A DNA stretch of 64,000 nucleotides from Mycteria americana (taxonomy: Eukaryota > Chordata > Aves > Ciconiiformes > Ciconiidae). The notes under the pieces are model-generated. The model searched no databases and was not told the DNA's origin. It saw only the letters and a list, made by a program, of their open reading frames with translations. Location: contig NC_134366.1 in the NCBI RefSeq assembly GCF_035582795.1, forward strand, positions 110,572,756 to 110,636,755, written 5' to 3'. Of this stretch, positions 49,132 through 62,793 are shown piece after piece. Every line of letters begins with the position of its first letter. Position 1 is the stretch's first letter. The translations under genes and the position numbers were made by a program.

Positions 49132-52100
49132 CAAGCTCCCATGTCACCTCCTCTTCTAGAAACTCCTGTGGGGAACCTGAAGCCAGCACCAAGCCCAGAG
49201 CAGAAAACTTCCTGCCTCTAGTGTGCACCGAAGGGAAACCATCATTTTAGATATTAGTACCTTAAATTAGACTTCTCTGTATCTCTACAGACACTGTTGG
49301 CCAAATCTGTACATTTTTTTAAATGTATTTTTTGAAAAAGGAAATCTCAGATTTACTGTAAATGCAGACGAGGGAGGAAAGAGCAGATGGGCAATGTTTA
49401 AGTTACAAACCTAAGGGAAGCTTTTTCATACAAAACTCTTAAACTGCAGCTCTTAAAATAAAGAAAGATTTTCTGTTTTCCACAGTGACTCACTAAACCT
49501 TTATTTAGACAGTTGGTAAAAACACCACATCACATAATTCACTGTTTCTTTTTTTCCCTTTTTTTCCCCCTTTTGCTCAGCTGCAGTTTAGAACTATGAT
49601 GTTTTTCCTTTTAAAGGGAGGCAGGAATCTACATTAAGGCATTTTGCCTTTTTTTTTATTGGCAATCTAAATGTAGTTTGGAGTGGCTAATATTCCTGCT
49701 CAGACCCACAGCACAGCACCCTCTGGTGCGCATATTAAATGGAAGGATTAGAATTGTTATGAGGGTTTTGTTCATTTTGTGGTAGACATTTTTCAGAGAT
49801 GAGTTTTTGTACTCATTCAGAAATTCAAAACCAAAAAGCAGGACCCAAAACATACTGATTTGGAATAAATAGATCATCTTACCCTTCGAGCAACTCCCTT
49901 AGCATGCTTCTTGCAGGAGCTCTAGCTATTTGCAGAGCTGGACAACTTCCTTTCCACATAACTGGTTCATGACGATTATTTGTCTTCAGAAAGGCTGCAA
50001 GTTGCATAGTAGCTGCTGTTTGCTCTCAGCCAACCTGCTGCTGGGTGATAATGAACACCCTTCCCCACCCAAAGCCAATGGCAACTGAAAACACTCAAAT
50101 TTTGGAAGCAGTGCTAAAAACGAACAGTGGATTTTCATGCAGGGCTGTGGAGGTTTCTCCCAGGACATAGTTATGGACGTCGTGGGATTTTGCCAATTGA
50201 TGGCTGCTAGCCTGATTCCAGGAGATTTTGAGCATCCCAGTTTATTTCTTGAGAAATTAATTAAGGGCGTGAACATTTTACCACATACAGCAAGCACACA
50301 TAAAATTATGCAGGCTTTCGTGTATGAGGTGAAGCACCGTTAAGGCAGGTTGCTTTAAGGTCTCATCTAATGGTTTCTGGGCCTCCAAACTTCTATCGTA
50401 GGCGCTACTTATGGAAGTTGCTACCTCCAGTCACTTTCCTTGCTAGAACATACAGTCACGTTGCCAGGGTCTACGGCTCCTTGAATACTAAAAACAAGCT
50501 TAAGTTAACCTTTAGCTCGCAGAAGCAGCCCAGAAATGAAGAAGACTCAAAAAACCAGGGGGATCCAAGTTGCTTACACTATGCCTGCATAAGAAAAACC
50601 TTGCTCCTTGCACTGGAAGTTATTCTAGTGAAGATTCAAAATAATTATTTTTTTTAATCTTCTCAGATGTACTGCATTGGTCCCTGTGGGCCTCTTTTCT
50701 CCATAGCTGTGTGTTTTCTGCTCTTCTACATTTAAAACCAAATTCTGCCACAGACAGTTGAGTTCAGCGACTGAAGAGAAGAGCTGCATGTGAATATCTA
50801 AGGAGATAACGTGACCTTTGGTCATCTGATGATTTGGTACATTGCCTGTTAGGCAACTGGAGGGACTAGCTCTGATAGGAGCCACATGCGCCTAGGGAGG
50901 CACTGGGAAAATACAGAAAATATATAAAAGGTTAACATACAAGAATAGTTTAAGAAAGCAGGAAATAGCCTCACCTGAAGGAATGCCAGCCTGCCAGAGA
51001 GGTTTAGTAAAACCTGAAAAATGTGAAAAAAAAAAAAAAAAAAGAAAGAAAAAACGGGGGAGTTATTTTACTAGGAAAACAGCAAAGTTTCACTGGGGCC
51101 CATTTGGAAAAGCTGATAACCTTTCCCAGAAGCTTGATGTACCGCCTCTTCCTTGTGAAAAGCCACGCTCATTTGCAGAAATCATCAAATAAAAAAGGTT
51201 CCATTTCTGGGTAGAACATGAATATTTGCGGTACTAACATCTGTGGTGGCCTTTCAATTTACTAGACCAAAAGCAAAGAACAGGAGGAATTGGGCCAGTC
51301 TAGTGGTTGAGAGTCTTTATGGCTTCCAAACCACACAAGGCCTCACTTGTGTTGTTTGCATTAATTTTTTACTTAGGGTAGTTCCAAGAAAAAAATCTGG
51401 CTTTTTCTTAGAAGTAGCATATCCGAGATATGATGCTTTTACGAACTACTGCACATCACGTCTCCTATTTGTTTGCATTTCCCGAGATTCTCCAGTGTCA
51501 TCCTTAGCATTTCAGAGAAGATATATGTAAAGACTACAGATAAAAGCTATCTTTTGCATACCCTAAAGATAAAAAACTGTGACAGAAAGTCATGTTGGCC
51601 TGAAGGGTGGACGAGCAGCAGAGTGGGAGATCAGAGTCCTTTTGGTCTGCAGGTCTCTCAATCCTCCCCACCTATGGGTGCCTCTGCTGTTCTGCTGATT
51701 GCTTATGTAAATAATAATCCGTGTTACTTTTCAAGAATCCTTCTCTTTGAAGATGACCTGCTCAGAATGGGTCATGGGATTTCTTCCTTTGACATACGGC
51801 TGGTTTCTCCTAAAATTTCAGCTCTCTTCAGCACGGCTCAGTCTTCTTCAGTGGTTCCTGCTGCCCACACTCACCCGCCGTCTCCCCTGGCCTTGGTGGA
51901 TAGCCTTGTGGAGCGAATTTGAAGAAGGATAGCTGAGACTGATGCTGAGTTAGGAAACATTTAATCTTCATGTAGCTGAAAAGTAAATAAGCAGCCGTTT
52001 CTCATGGTTAATTAATAGCACATGCTCTGCAAAGTGAAGTGCATCTTACAGGCTGGAGTTTCCTCTGGCTTTACAGCAGTGTGACTCCAAACGGCTCCCG

Positions 52101-55100
52101 TGGAGCCGCTCCAGGTTTTTCACAGGGAAAATAGATTCAGGTCCAGTGAATGGAAATTAATGTTCACGTAAGGTGGTCCAGCTGACCATGCTGTTTTCAT
52201 TCAAAGTACCTAAATGCTGAGTTCCCAGAACCAGTGCCTGAAAATGTGGAAGTGGGTTTGGTAAGTGTTTCTGGAGAAATTGGAATAAACCCAACATTTC
52301 CCTATGAATATTTAGTCTTCTTTTCAGCACTGTGGGAGGTTTGGACTGCTGCTTTGCACATTTTTTAAGTGCCTTTCCCTTTGAGACACCTAGGGCAAAG
52401 GCCTCAGGCACTGATATTATCTGTTTTCCTAAGAAGAGTTTTTTCATACCACGTTTAAAAAAAAAAAAGTGCTTCTGTGGATTGCCAGTGAATGCCACGG
52501 TCTCTGTGTGTAAAAAGTCCCACTGTCACCAGTGAAGACTTGCATATAGAGTAAGCCCATGCATAGCCCATGCAATATGGATTCGTGAACCGAATAAGTC
52601 GTGCAGGGCCCGTAACGGTTCAGAAGATACCCAGCCACGCCAGGTCTGGTGGGCAAGACAAGAACCAGAATAAAACAACCAGTGCAGACAAAAGAGAGTC
52701 TGACGTCTTAGCTACCAGACTGAAGTCTAAGAGAAGACATATCTTTGAATTCTCTCAGAGGTAATTTTGGTATAGGTACACTGAAATATAAAAAAATATT
52801 TTTTTTTTTCTCCTCTCCCCAAAGTGCTTCAAAAACAGCACCTGCGGTCACTTTGCCAGTCACTGAAAAGATGCCTAGAAAGTGCAAATGGGTGACAGAT
52901 GCTATGCTTAATACTGAAAGGTAGAAGGCGTCCAGTAGTTGAAGTGCTTAGGGCAAAGTGGATTTTCCAGGTGTAATGGGGACGGCGTTAGGTAACAGGA
53001 GCGAGAACCGTTTCGTGCTCTTGCATCACCCTGCAGAGCTCCGACCTGCCCTCACAAACTGCACAGCGTGCCCCCGTGCTTGCGAACGCACGGGCTGCCG
53101 TGCCAAGCGATGAGGGCTCAGGGGAACATCTGGCTCCCTCTTGACTTTGGGTTCGTGTTCACCACCTTCCACTCAGGGATGGGCTGGGGGGGTGGCAGCC
53201 CGAGGGCCGTGCCGCGAATGCACGTCACGCCACTGTGCCTCCCTCCCTGTGCACAGCTGCACCTCTTCCTTTTCCCTGTGGAGATCTCCAGTCCGGGGAA
53301 AGGTGCAGCAGCAATCTGTGTTCATGTGCTCGGGCTCATCCTGCTAATGCTGTAGGCCATATATTGACTTGTCGAGGAACCTCAGCCTCCCAGCCATCCT
53401 AGGTCGCTCTTGCCCCCATCTCTTAACCCACATTTTCTGTTTGCATACCCTGGTGGTTTAGCATCTGTCGGCACACCACCTAAGAAGTTCATGTGTCTTC
53501 AGAGTAGGCAGCTGAGTTCACAAAAGCTGGATGGAAGTCAGCTGTGGTTCGCCTAAACCCCATGGAAATCTTGGAGGGTCTTGGCTCTAAAGCCATTAAA
53601 AAAAAAAAAAACCAAAAAACCTACCTTTCAAAATGTGCTTGGCAGAGTGATTATAAACAAACCAACCCAGTTTGCCCATGGGATATTTTCCTCTAAGATC
53701 TGCTGGCTTCTGAGCAGGTGGTACCAGCTGATGCAGAGAAACGGTGTCTGGAGAAAAGGACAAGGAAATACTCCAGACTTTTCTGTCGAATGGAGAGGTT
53801 GAGGTGGGAACGCTGAGCGGCACCACACCAAAACCAAACCAAAACAATACAAAATCAGTGGAAGAAGAAAAAGAAAGAAAAAAAAAGTAAATTCTGTTGG
53901 GACAATATCTTCTATTTTACAATTGACTCTTTTTACTGTCCAACTGATTTCATGTTTTTATTCCTTTGTTTGGACATTTAATCAGTTTCCCTCAGTGTTT
54001 ATCTGTGTGCTGAGTTGCACTGGTTTTATCTGAGCATGAACCGATTTCGTTAAATCACTGCAAGCTGGATACTTTTACTGCACTTTGTACCACTTTTATT
54101 TCTGTTTACTCTAAATTAATTAGCACTGGTGTCAGGCTGGAGCAAAGCACATCATTCTTCAGCCATAGTAGGCATCCACTGGTTTAACTCGATCAGTACA
54201 AGTTCATCTCTACTCAATATGAGAGTAGCCAGAGTGGACCAGACCAAAATCGGCTGGGCCGTGTACCCTGCCTGGTAATTAAAGTGATCCCAAGTGGCTG
54301 CCTTGGGATGCACACGTCGTACCCTTCCCTGCGTATTCATGACTCAGGGGCTTCCTGTCTTTATGTGAACACTCTCTTTTGATAGGACATTTTTACTTGT
54401 TTCCCCTAGTTTTTCCAAGGGACCGTTCACCTCAACACTTACCCAGTCAATGAGGCATCTGGCAAAGGGGTACGGCTCACCCTGCCCCAGAGTATGTGGG
54501 TTGAAAGTTTTCTTGAAGAAAACAGCCCGTCTTCCTCCCACATCTCTAATGTGCTGGGCTTGACGGGAGGGAAGATCCTCTCCTTTCAGCTGTTAGCATT
54601 AGGTGGCCCCACCTTCTCCTCGGGAAAATGTAATTCAAAGAATAAAACGTGCTTTTTTTGTATTTCTCCAAGCTTCTGCTAAATCAAATATTTAGTATCT
54701 GTAGAGCAGATTAAACTCTCCCTCATTTAATAAATGCTGTTTAATATTGCCCTGACTTCTCAACTTGTACCTTTCAAGCAGACAATAAAACTCCCACACA
54801 GGTAGCTGGCACTACATGTGTTTGTACACAAAATGAAGAAGCGGCACACCACTTTGTGCAGATGAGGGCTGAGCTTTCCTCCAGTGACCAGCCTGAGACC
54901 TTTCCAGGGTTTTGGTTGCCTCTGATTCCCAGAAGCCGCATTTGCCGCCTTTGCTGCCGGGTTTGGCAATCTGATCTCACTTACATGATTAAAAGCTGCA
55001 AGTAGCAATCCCCACGGGGGAAGGTGGCTTCTCCCAGCCCACCCTGAGTAACCCGGGGCTTGTAGCTCTTCAATTCCGATATTTTCATTGCGCACCAAGC

Positions 55101-56212
55101 AGGAGGCACCCCTTTCTTTTCCCCACCCTTGCCGAAGGAGCGCAAAAGCCGCTACCGGCCGGCGAGCAGCTTGCACGCCCAAGGGATTTGGGGCGGTCGT
55201 GCTGCTGGGACAGAGTCCCCTGATGTTGTCCGAGAGTAAGGCAGCTCCACCGGAGCAGCACTGTAGGGTGCAAAACGCCCTCTCTTAAATCCTGAGCCTC
55301 GTCCGCCCCTGAGCACGAGTCTTCTCGTCTCGCCGGGGCAAGAGCAGGGAGCTGGCAGGAGGAGCGGGGAGTTGAGGGCTGGGTTGCAGGCAGCTGCCAG
55401 TTGCCGTTGCACAGCGTGATAGATAACGCCAGCGGGAACTTCCCTCCCTGTTCACAAACAGGCAGCGTTTCACCTCTGTTGTGCCAAGAGGTATTCGTTT
55501 TACATTGCTGTGGCATAAACTTTCAAGATCTTAGTGTGTTATGTCAGAAAAATGAGCTTTATTTCATACTTCCAGCGTCTGGTGGTGGCGAGGAGGAGGG
55601 AGCGAGAGCAGAGGCTGCTATTAGCAGCAGCTCTGCTGGGAAAAAAAAAACAAACCCGGGCCTTTCTCCCCCTGCAAGAGCAACTGAGCACAGAGCCTTT
55701 GTCACTTGCTGGGGACTGTCACCTTGCTGGTGAGGCTGCCGGGACTGGCCTGACCGGCCAGCCTAATGAAGGTAACAATGGCGCGGGGGCTGCGGCGAAT
55801 GCTCAGGGCTCTGCACCTCCGTGGACGGCGCTGGGGGTGCAGCTGGGCCAAAAAACAGCCTGAGAGGGTTTGGCCAGCGTGAAGCGTCTGAGGGTGTTTC
55901 TCCTGGCTGCAGCAGTGGTTTCACTTGGGTAGTAGCCCCCGGGCCAGTGGGCACCGGCATTGCCCCAACTTTGGAGGGAGCAGCCCTGCCACATCACACT
56001 CTTCACATGCCTGCGCCATCGGGCTGCCCGGAGAGCACCGCACCGCAGCTGCGTCGTGCCTCATTTCTTTTTTTTAATTTTTTTTTTTTTTCGGATAACA
56101 CTCTGGCCCCCCTGTGCTCACAGCTCCCGGGAAGAAAAGTGGAAGATTTCCATGAAAATCTCAATAGCTCCAGCTGCTTATCCAACAACAGGATATGGAT
56201 TTTAAACTTGCA

Positions 56213-56231
56213 ATATATATATGTGTGTGTA

Positions 56232-56266
<35 letters not shown>

Positions 56267-56272
56267 GTATAG
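56213..56272 (+). repeat. Compound (TA)n(TG)n(TA)n microsatellite
   Basis: TA units, about 17 TG units with one TA interruption, then TA units again. This is a typical length-polymorphic compound repeat and the source of an artefactual Val/Cys-rich open frame. Confidence 0.9.
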
Positions 56273-59200
56273 TAGTGACATAACTGTGAAAGGAAAAGCA
56301 GTTTACTCTGTTTTTTATTATATGTAATCTCAGCAGGCAATCAAAAGGTATTCACCCACCACAGGGACCAGAAAGCAATATACTTGTACTCTTATCGGAC
56401 ACAGGCATTGACGCAAGGGGGGGCCCAGGGTTACTCCTCCCAGAGCAGCCTTCAGATTTGGCACAAACAGTTTATGCATGAACACAGGCTTTGGGGTACA
56501 TTACCCTTCCCGGTCTTTTAAAAAACATTTTGCTCATGGTCTCAGGCTCTTAGATGAGAAACCTTGCTCTGGGCTCTGCCGCTGGCCCATAGGTGGTTAC
56601 GGGGATTTGCCCCATGCTTTCGTGCAGCACAGCTTTGTTGGCCTCGCAGCAGCACATTTGCACAAGGGAGCTCTTGTGCAACGTCCTTGGGTACCTCTTG
56701 TCTTTTGGGTAGAGGCTAGGTCTTTTAATAGTTTAAAGGGGTGCTTTCCACCCTTTGGGTTGGTTTGCATCACGGCTACACCAAGTTATTTCTGGTTGTT
56801 TCATGAAAGCCTTGCCATGCAAGGCCCCTTTCGATGGGGCTTGTTAAACTTCTGGGCTTGACTTTCAAGGGCTGTGGGCAAAATGACCCGGCACTGCAAG
56901 TTGCCATCTGTGCGCTGGGGACGTGACCCGTCTTGAGGAGGGGCGAGAGCCTGGCTCCAGCCACCTGCCGAAGCAGCTAGAAACGTAGGGCCCGGTCTCT
57001 GGAGACCTGCTCTGAGGGCAGACACCACCTTGGTGCACCAAGGTTGATGCTCTCTGTGCAGAGGTAGGCACCAAGCCCCCGGCGTGGGCACCTCTGCCCT
57101 CGGGCAAAGCTCAGGCCCTGAGCACGTTTCCCTCTGCTGCTGGGGACGGCTGCCCCGAGCAAGCCTTTGGCCTCCTGGTGACCATCCATCATTGCAGGAC
57201 ATCAAAGGAGATGTGGATTCGGAGAGCAGCACCTTTGTCGGGATGGTTTCCTATCACCGGCTTGTAACCAAGCCACAAAGCTGCGATCACACCTTCAAAC
57301 GACGCCTTGTTCATGGAGTGTATTTCAAAGACTGGCAGATCTGGCTGGCAGAATGGGGTCCCATATATGAATTAAAGTCTTTACTTTCTTCTTCCAGAAG
57401 TTTTCAAGAGTGCTAGTGACAGAAAGGGAAGGGAGGGAGGCAAATTAAAAACTTTTTATACATTAGGAAGGTAAATGAAGCAAGTGAATGCAAAGACAAA
57501 GAGATGAAAGTCATATTTTATGGTAAGCATCATGCAATAGCTTCTTATTGGTGATGGGTGCGCAAAATAAGACACCAGAAGCCAATGAAAGAAATGGTTG
57601 TTAATACTCTGTCTAGAAATGATAGTTAGTACTGTGACTTTCTTTTTTCCCCCCACTGATTAAATAATTTATATCAGAATACTTTTGTAATTTGAGTCTG
57701 TCAGATGGGAGCTCTTTTATATATAAATACATTTTTTTCTTTCCTGCTTTCTAATTAGCAAGGTACAAAACAGAACAGTAATGTATTACGCAGGCGGAGA
57801 AGTGACATTGTCTGGAGAGCCTCGCTGTGTCCCGATTCCCAAGGAGGAGCGCTGCCACACCGCTCCCAGGAAGCCCGGACTCCCCTCCTTTCAGCAGCTA
57901 AAGGGTTAAAGAGATAGATCAAAGCGGAAAAAAAAAAAAGGAAAATATTCCTTTCAGGCTTTGAGACACTGTTGCCACCATGGAGAAGAGTAGTAGAAAA
58001 TTAATAAGGTGGTGTTGGAGCAGATGCATGACCTGCAGTATAGTACAGAGGGCAAGAGTTCAAATATAAATAAATATGTATGGCTGTGCTATGTCTTATT
58101 AGATAAGAGTGCTGTCTCGTAAGCAGTTTAGGTGCAACGAAGTGGCATCTGTAGTACTTGTGAGACAAGGAGCTGTACCATAAACAAGCCTGCTGATTAA
58201 GCCCGGGATTTTCTAAGAGGCCAGCGAGAGCCGGCAGCGAGATTCGCCGTTTCATCTCTCTGGGATGAAGGTATCAGGCGTGGCGGGGGAGCGGGGGTGA
58301 GACTCCTGCAGTGATCCTGGCAGGATCGTCGTCATGCGGGAGGCAGGACCGCTGGGTTTGGCATCCCAAAAGATTCCCCGTCATCAAAACTCCCATCTGT
58401 CTTGATGGAAAAGTTAAAGCACCGTCCTGCGAGGTGCACGGCGGGGTCGTAAGCCTCCTCAGCTGCCGTTTCCCCAGGTCAAAACCTCAGGAGGTGTCCT
58501 GTGACACAGTGCACGGGTCTGGGAGGTGCATTTTGGAGTCACCGTTTGAGCGTCCCAAAGCCAGCGAGCACTTGGCCCAGGTGACAGAGCGATGGCATCT
58601 GGTGCAGACCCCAGCCTTCCCCGAGATAACCCAGGGAAGCTGAGACCCATTTGTGTCCAGAGCTATTTCAAACAAATCTCACAGAAATAATTTCACAGTA
58701 ATTTCTCAGTCAGAGGCTAATTTGAAAGTTATGTTTAAAGGTATGTGGATTTTATCAATTAGATCTTCACGATGAACTAATTTTTTTTCTGCCTGGTGGA
58801 ATCACTTGGAAAAAGAAAGCAAGCATCATCTGAGACTGAACTGAGCTGATTACAAATAGTCTTGAGAAAAAAAATTTGACACAGACAAAATATAGATTAT
58901 CATTCTTCATCAGTCACAAATAAACTTCACCTCAGATTTTCCACTTGAGTTTACTTTCCCCTCTATTTTTCAGCCAAATATTTCCTAAATAGTTCCAATG
59001 ACCCAAACCAAGCATTTTTCACAAGATGAATGTCTCTGCTGCAGAAGTTCATTCATCCCAAGGCAGACTCCTGGAAAGCCACGGGCAAGGCTTGTCAAGC
59101 AATTTGGAAACAAATGTAGGTAAAAGATGGAATCGACTCCGTGCAAGTTACGCCCCTCCCCACTGCACCTCCCTTCTCTAGTTTTATAGAGGGGGATTAG

Positions 59201-61094
59201 TGACATGGATAAGCCATGGGAGTAAAGCTCGTGTGGTTTGTACATGTCACCAGAACCCCTACAGGAAAAGGCAGCTTTATAATATGTACAATTTCGGTTT
59301 AGTTTATTATTTATAATACCTGGGTACCAACAAAAAAGCTCAGACACTAATGCAAAGGTTTTAATTTCTTAGTGCGTTGACATCATTTACTGTCTTTCTC
59401 AATGTATTTTTATTTGTTTGATCTTCTATAAATTTTTCTCTTTGTTCTTCAGATGGAATAGCAAATCTAGTTCATTCTGAAGACACTCTGCTGCTATAAA
59501 GTAACTGAAACACCTTTAAAAATTTAGAGTTTTAAGTGTGATATCATGTCCCATAAGAATATTTGTATCATTACAGGACACAATATCACCTTGTTCTGTG
59601 GAAAACTGAAATTCCACTAATTTATATCTATCATCTCAGCCATCTGCCTTATTTTAATGCAGACAATTTATTGGAGTCAAGGAACTAAATATTCTCTTCC
59701 TGCTCTGGCCCAGCATGTGATCTTGGCTACGCCAACATTTCCAAACCTCTCTTCCTTTCTAACGCCTTCATATTGAGGCACCTCAGTTGAAGCTTTTAGT
59801 GCCGGTCTCTGGTCACGGATCAAGATTTCTAAGTTTGTGGTGCCTGCTGACTACGTGTCCTACTTTCACCTCATCTTACCTATGGCTGGGCCCATCAATA
59901 TTCTAAAGTGAAGCTGGTGGTCATCTCTTTCCATAGGCTTGTGTCCAGGCCAGGTTTTTAACTGTCCAGAGAAAGCACAGGGCAGATGTGGCTGATGGTA
60001 GGTTGGTAGGGGATTTGGGATTTTGGGTGGGGGATTTGGCAGGGCCAGGGAGCAGTAGGTACCAGCTAGGACTGAGAAGGGAAAAAGGGCTTGGTGGGAG
60101 GAGGGCTAGTGAGCATCGGGATAGAGGAGCACAGGGAGGACCGGTGTAGGAGGCAAGGGCTGCTGGAGAGCCAGGTTTATCCATCCAGCATACGGCCACA
60201 GGGGACATCTCGATAGTTAGATGTACTGTTGGACTGGGATCCCACCTGGGAGCAGGGACATGTGCTCAGGAGCGTTGTCCTCCCTCGCTATGCGTTCCTG
60301 GCACCCACTGCACCTCCTTCTCGGCAGGAACTGGTGCTACCCCAGCCACACAGCCCCGCAGCCTCTTTCTTTGCAACTGAAAGTGTGGGAGCCCTACCTT
60401 TATCTCCTCCAAACACAGCACGTAGTTTGTGTTCTTAGACTACTCCATGTTCAAAAAGGAAAGGGCCAGCTATGTAAAGCTTAATGCAATCCTTGCAATG
60501 TCTTAGTGGGACTGTAAACTGACAGTAAGAAATTTCATGAAAATTGGGAAATAGTGAAAGGTGCTAAAAAATGGTCCTGTTGTGCCCTCCTTTCCTCTTC
60601 CTCCCTCCATACACACACGCACACACAAAGCTGAAAGAAATCAGTGCAGAATCAGTGGCCAACAGAATGACGGATAATAAAAGATCCCAGAAAACTCTAA
60701 AAGGAGCAAGAAAAACCCTGAAGAGTTGTGGGGCCATTGCTAGAGACAGCGCACAGCATTGCAAGCATTAACAAAGAAAGATCAGAAGTGTTGACTAGAC
60801 ACTTTTGTTCTGTATTTGCAATGAAGCTGGAGGGTGTATCTATCCTGTCTGACGTTTCTGCAGGAGCAGAACGTTTCTCTCTGCGACAAAGGAAGATCTG
60901 AGGCAGCACCTGCTAAAATTAAGCTTTCCCAAACCCAGCTCTATGAATTTGCACCCAGGAGTTTTAAAGGAAGTGGCTAAGGAACTTTCTGAAACACCCT
61001 CATTAATAATTTGCAGATGTTGGGAGAACGAGTTAATTCTTGAGTCTGAAGGTCAGCAAACACTGCTCTAAAGGGAAAAAAACTGCTAGAAAGC

Positions 61095-61106
61095 GGGGGG
61101 GGGGGG
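61095..61106 (+). repeat. G12 homopolymer
   Basis: Twelve consecutive G residues in intergenic DNA; the length is technically uncertain. Confidence 0.85.
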
Positions 61107-61236
61107 AAGGTAATATAGAGAAGTAGAGACCAGCAAGGCTGACAGTTCCAGATACAGCTTCAAAACGCATTTTTAGGGCAACTATAATGAAATATTTAGA
61201 GTCTAAGTATATATGTTTATATTCATGTAAAACAAA

Positions 61237-61384
61237 GGCTAGCCATAAAAGGTGCATAGTAGTAGTTCAAGTACTTTAGCAAGGCTTAGCATGGGAGGTT
61301 TCATAAACTCGGCTAGCCATAAAAGGTGCGCACTAGTAGTTCGAGTACTTTAGCAAGGCTTAGCACGCGAGGTTTCATAAACTC
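61237..61384 (+). repeat. 74-bp tandem duplication, two copies
   Basis: Copy 1 spans 61237-61310 and copy 2 spans 61311-61384, with no spacer and no length difference. By my count they differ at 6 of 74 positions. Each begins GGCTAGCCATAAAAGGTG and ends GGTTTCATAAACTC. Several differences give copy 2 CpG dinucleotides that copy 1 lacks. The duplication is recent relative to the fossil repeats nearby. Confidence 0.95.
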
Positions 61385-61729
61385 AGTTATCAAGGTTACC
61401 GTAAAGAAGGCCAAAGGCTTGGTGCCTGTGTGTTCCTCACAGCGGGAGCCTGGTCTGGGGATGCCGCTGCCCCCGCTGTCCCTCCGTCCCCGGGGAGGAC
61501 AAAGTGGTCCAGCCCCGTGGGGTCGCCCGCGGGAACGCCCTGGGCAGCCCCCTCCCGGCCTTGCCCAGGTGTTCGCAGTGAGGCTGACGGCGGATTCGGG
61601 GCCAGGAAGATGTTTGCCTTGGGTTCAGGGGGCAAAAACCTTGACCTGCATCCTGAGTGCCGCCGCAACCCAAACGGCTGCTGCCAGGTATCCCCAGCCA
61701 GCCCAGGGCTGGGGTTTATAATCCCCATT

Positions 61730-62090
61730 TTTGTTTTAGAGGATCCACTTTCTTCCAAATCTAAACGGCACTTTTATTATTATTTCCAGTTGTTACATGA
61801 TTCTTATTATAGTTCAGCCCTGACGTCAGCAATAAACAATAATAAGATTGTGAACTATTGCTCTTTCTAATAAAATTATGTTTCTCCTCTGCATTATAAA
61901 TCTAATAGCTATTACATCAGTACCCATAAATATATATCATTGCTTACCTTTTTAATATATACAGGGCATTGCATGCCCCAACAGAAAATAATCAGATTTT
62001 TTTTATAAGTTAGCCACAGCCATTATTAGATCATGAATGCCTAATAAGTAGAAGTAGAAGATATAATTAATGGGCAGTTTTCATATCATT
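61730..62090. promoter_or_regulatory. AT-rich enhancer-like block with a palindromic CRE
   Basis: This non-repetitive AT-rich stretch contains many homeodomain-type cores (TTATTA, TAATAG, ATTATTAG) and one perfect cAMP-response element, TGACGTCA, at 61821-61828. It lies just upstream of the CpG island at 62.2-62.7 kb. Its regulatory role is inferred from motif content only; conservation was not tested. Confidence 0.35.
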
Positions 62091-62219
62091 TTCTCCTTTT
62101 GAAGGGGAAGAAAGAGGTGGCTTTACCTGCTCTTCTTTCCCCTCTAGAGCTGCAGCCTCTATTCTGTCCTCAGCATTTCTCCACACTTTTCCTTATAATT
62201 TCTTTCCCTTTCCTTGTTT

Positions 62220-62762
62220 GAAGCCAAATGCCGGCGAAACGGCTCGGCACAAAGGCAGTGCGATTCCTCCAGCGCAGTGCCATCGAAAACCCTCTCCTCC
62301 CCAAGGAAGAGCCAAGGAAACAGCCCTTTCCTCCATCGTCTTGTGCTAACACACATCCTTGCTGCCCTCGTGGCCGAGCATCTCCACTCCTTCCCCTGCC
62401 CGCCACCGGGGAGGCCCCTTTCCCTGTTCCCCCAGTTTTTGGTGATACCCCCCTTCGGCCATGCCCTCCCAGATGGCCCAACCCCACGGCGCCCGTCCTC
62501 GGTCTCTGGGGAGCAAACGCCTGAAGGCCTAAGGCCGGGGCTCACGTCCCAAGCAGGGAGGTGGTGGCAGCACCTCCACACCAGCCCCTTCCCGCCGCCG
62601 CCGCCGCGGCGTCCCCCCGCAATCCCCCCGCGCCTTTTGGGGAGGATGTGCCCGGCGGCACCCCGGGGCAGCGCGCGACATGAACGCGGCTGTGATCTAT
62701 GGAAGCGCGCGCGAGATCTGTATAAATAAGGCAGATCCCCCCCTCTGCCCCCCTCCTGCTTC
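62220..62762 (+). promoter_or_regulatory. CpG island with TATA box, candidate orphan promoter
   Basis: GC- and CpG-rich sequence, densest at 62585-62715, ends at a good TATA box, TATAAATAAG at 62721-62730, on the plus strand. A start site would be expected near 62750. A CTC repeat follows directly. No coding exon is recognised downstream in the remaining 1.2 kb, so the product, if any, could be a non-coding RNA or a gene beyond the window. The open frames inside the island look compositional. Confidence 0.45.
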
Positions 62763-62793
62763 TCCTCCTCCTCCTCCTCCTCCTCCTCCTCCT
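62763..62793 (+). repeat. (CTC)n trinucleotide repeat
   Basis: About ten CTC/TCC units are followed by CTCTCCTCTCTCTCAG. The pyrimidine run ending in CAG at about 62807 also resembles a splice acceptor, but no upstream donor or coding exon supports that. Confidence 0.9.

Larger units (their letters stand above)
40861..61236. other. Gene-free intergenic DNA with old repeats
   Basis: No supported gene was found. I looked for zinc-finger exons because ZNF407 is the expected next neighbour from mammalian synteny, and found none. A more GC-rich patch at about 54850-56060 carries short open frames on both strands without recognisable domains. Homopolymer A runs of 17-20 occur near 43399, 48841 and 51027. 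Fossil repeats, hairpins and microsatellites are listed separately. Confidence 0.55.

Noticed and set aside
51473-51922. 149-aa plus-strand open frame
   Set aside because: It shows no recognisable domain or exon signals, and its length is within chance expectation for this much sequence.
55821-56327. 168-aa plus-strand open frame
   Set aside because: Its C-terminal part is translated TG/TA microsatellite and the rest has no family resemblance.
14290-62200. Any additional protein-coding gene, especially ZNF407
   Set aside because: ZNF407 is the neighbour expected from mammalian synteny, but no C2H2 zinc-finger spacing or other recognisable domain was found in the open frames; it probably lies beyond the right edge.
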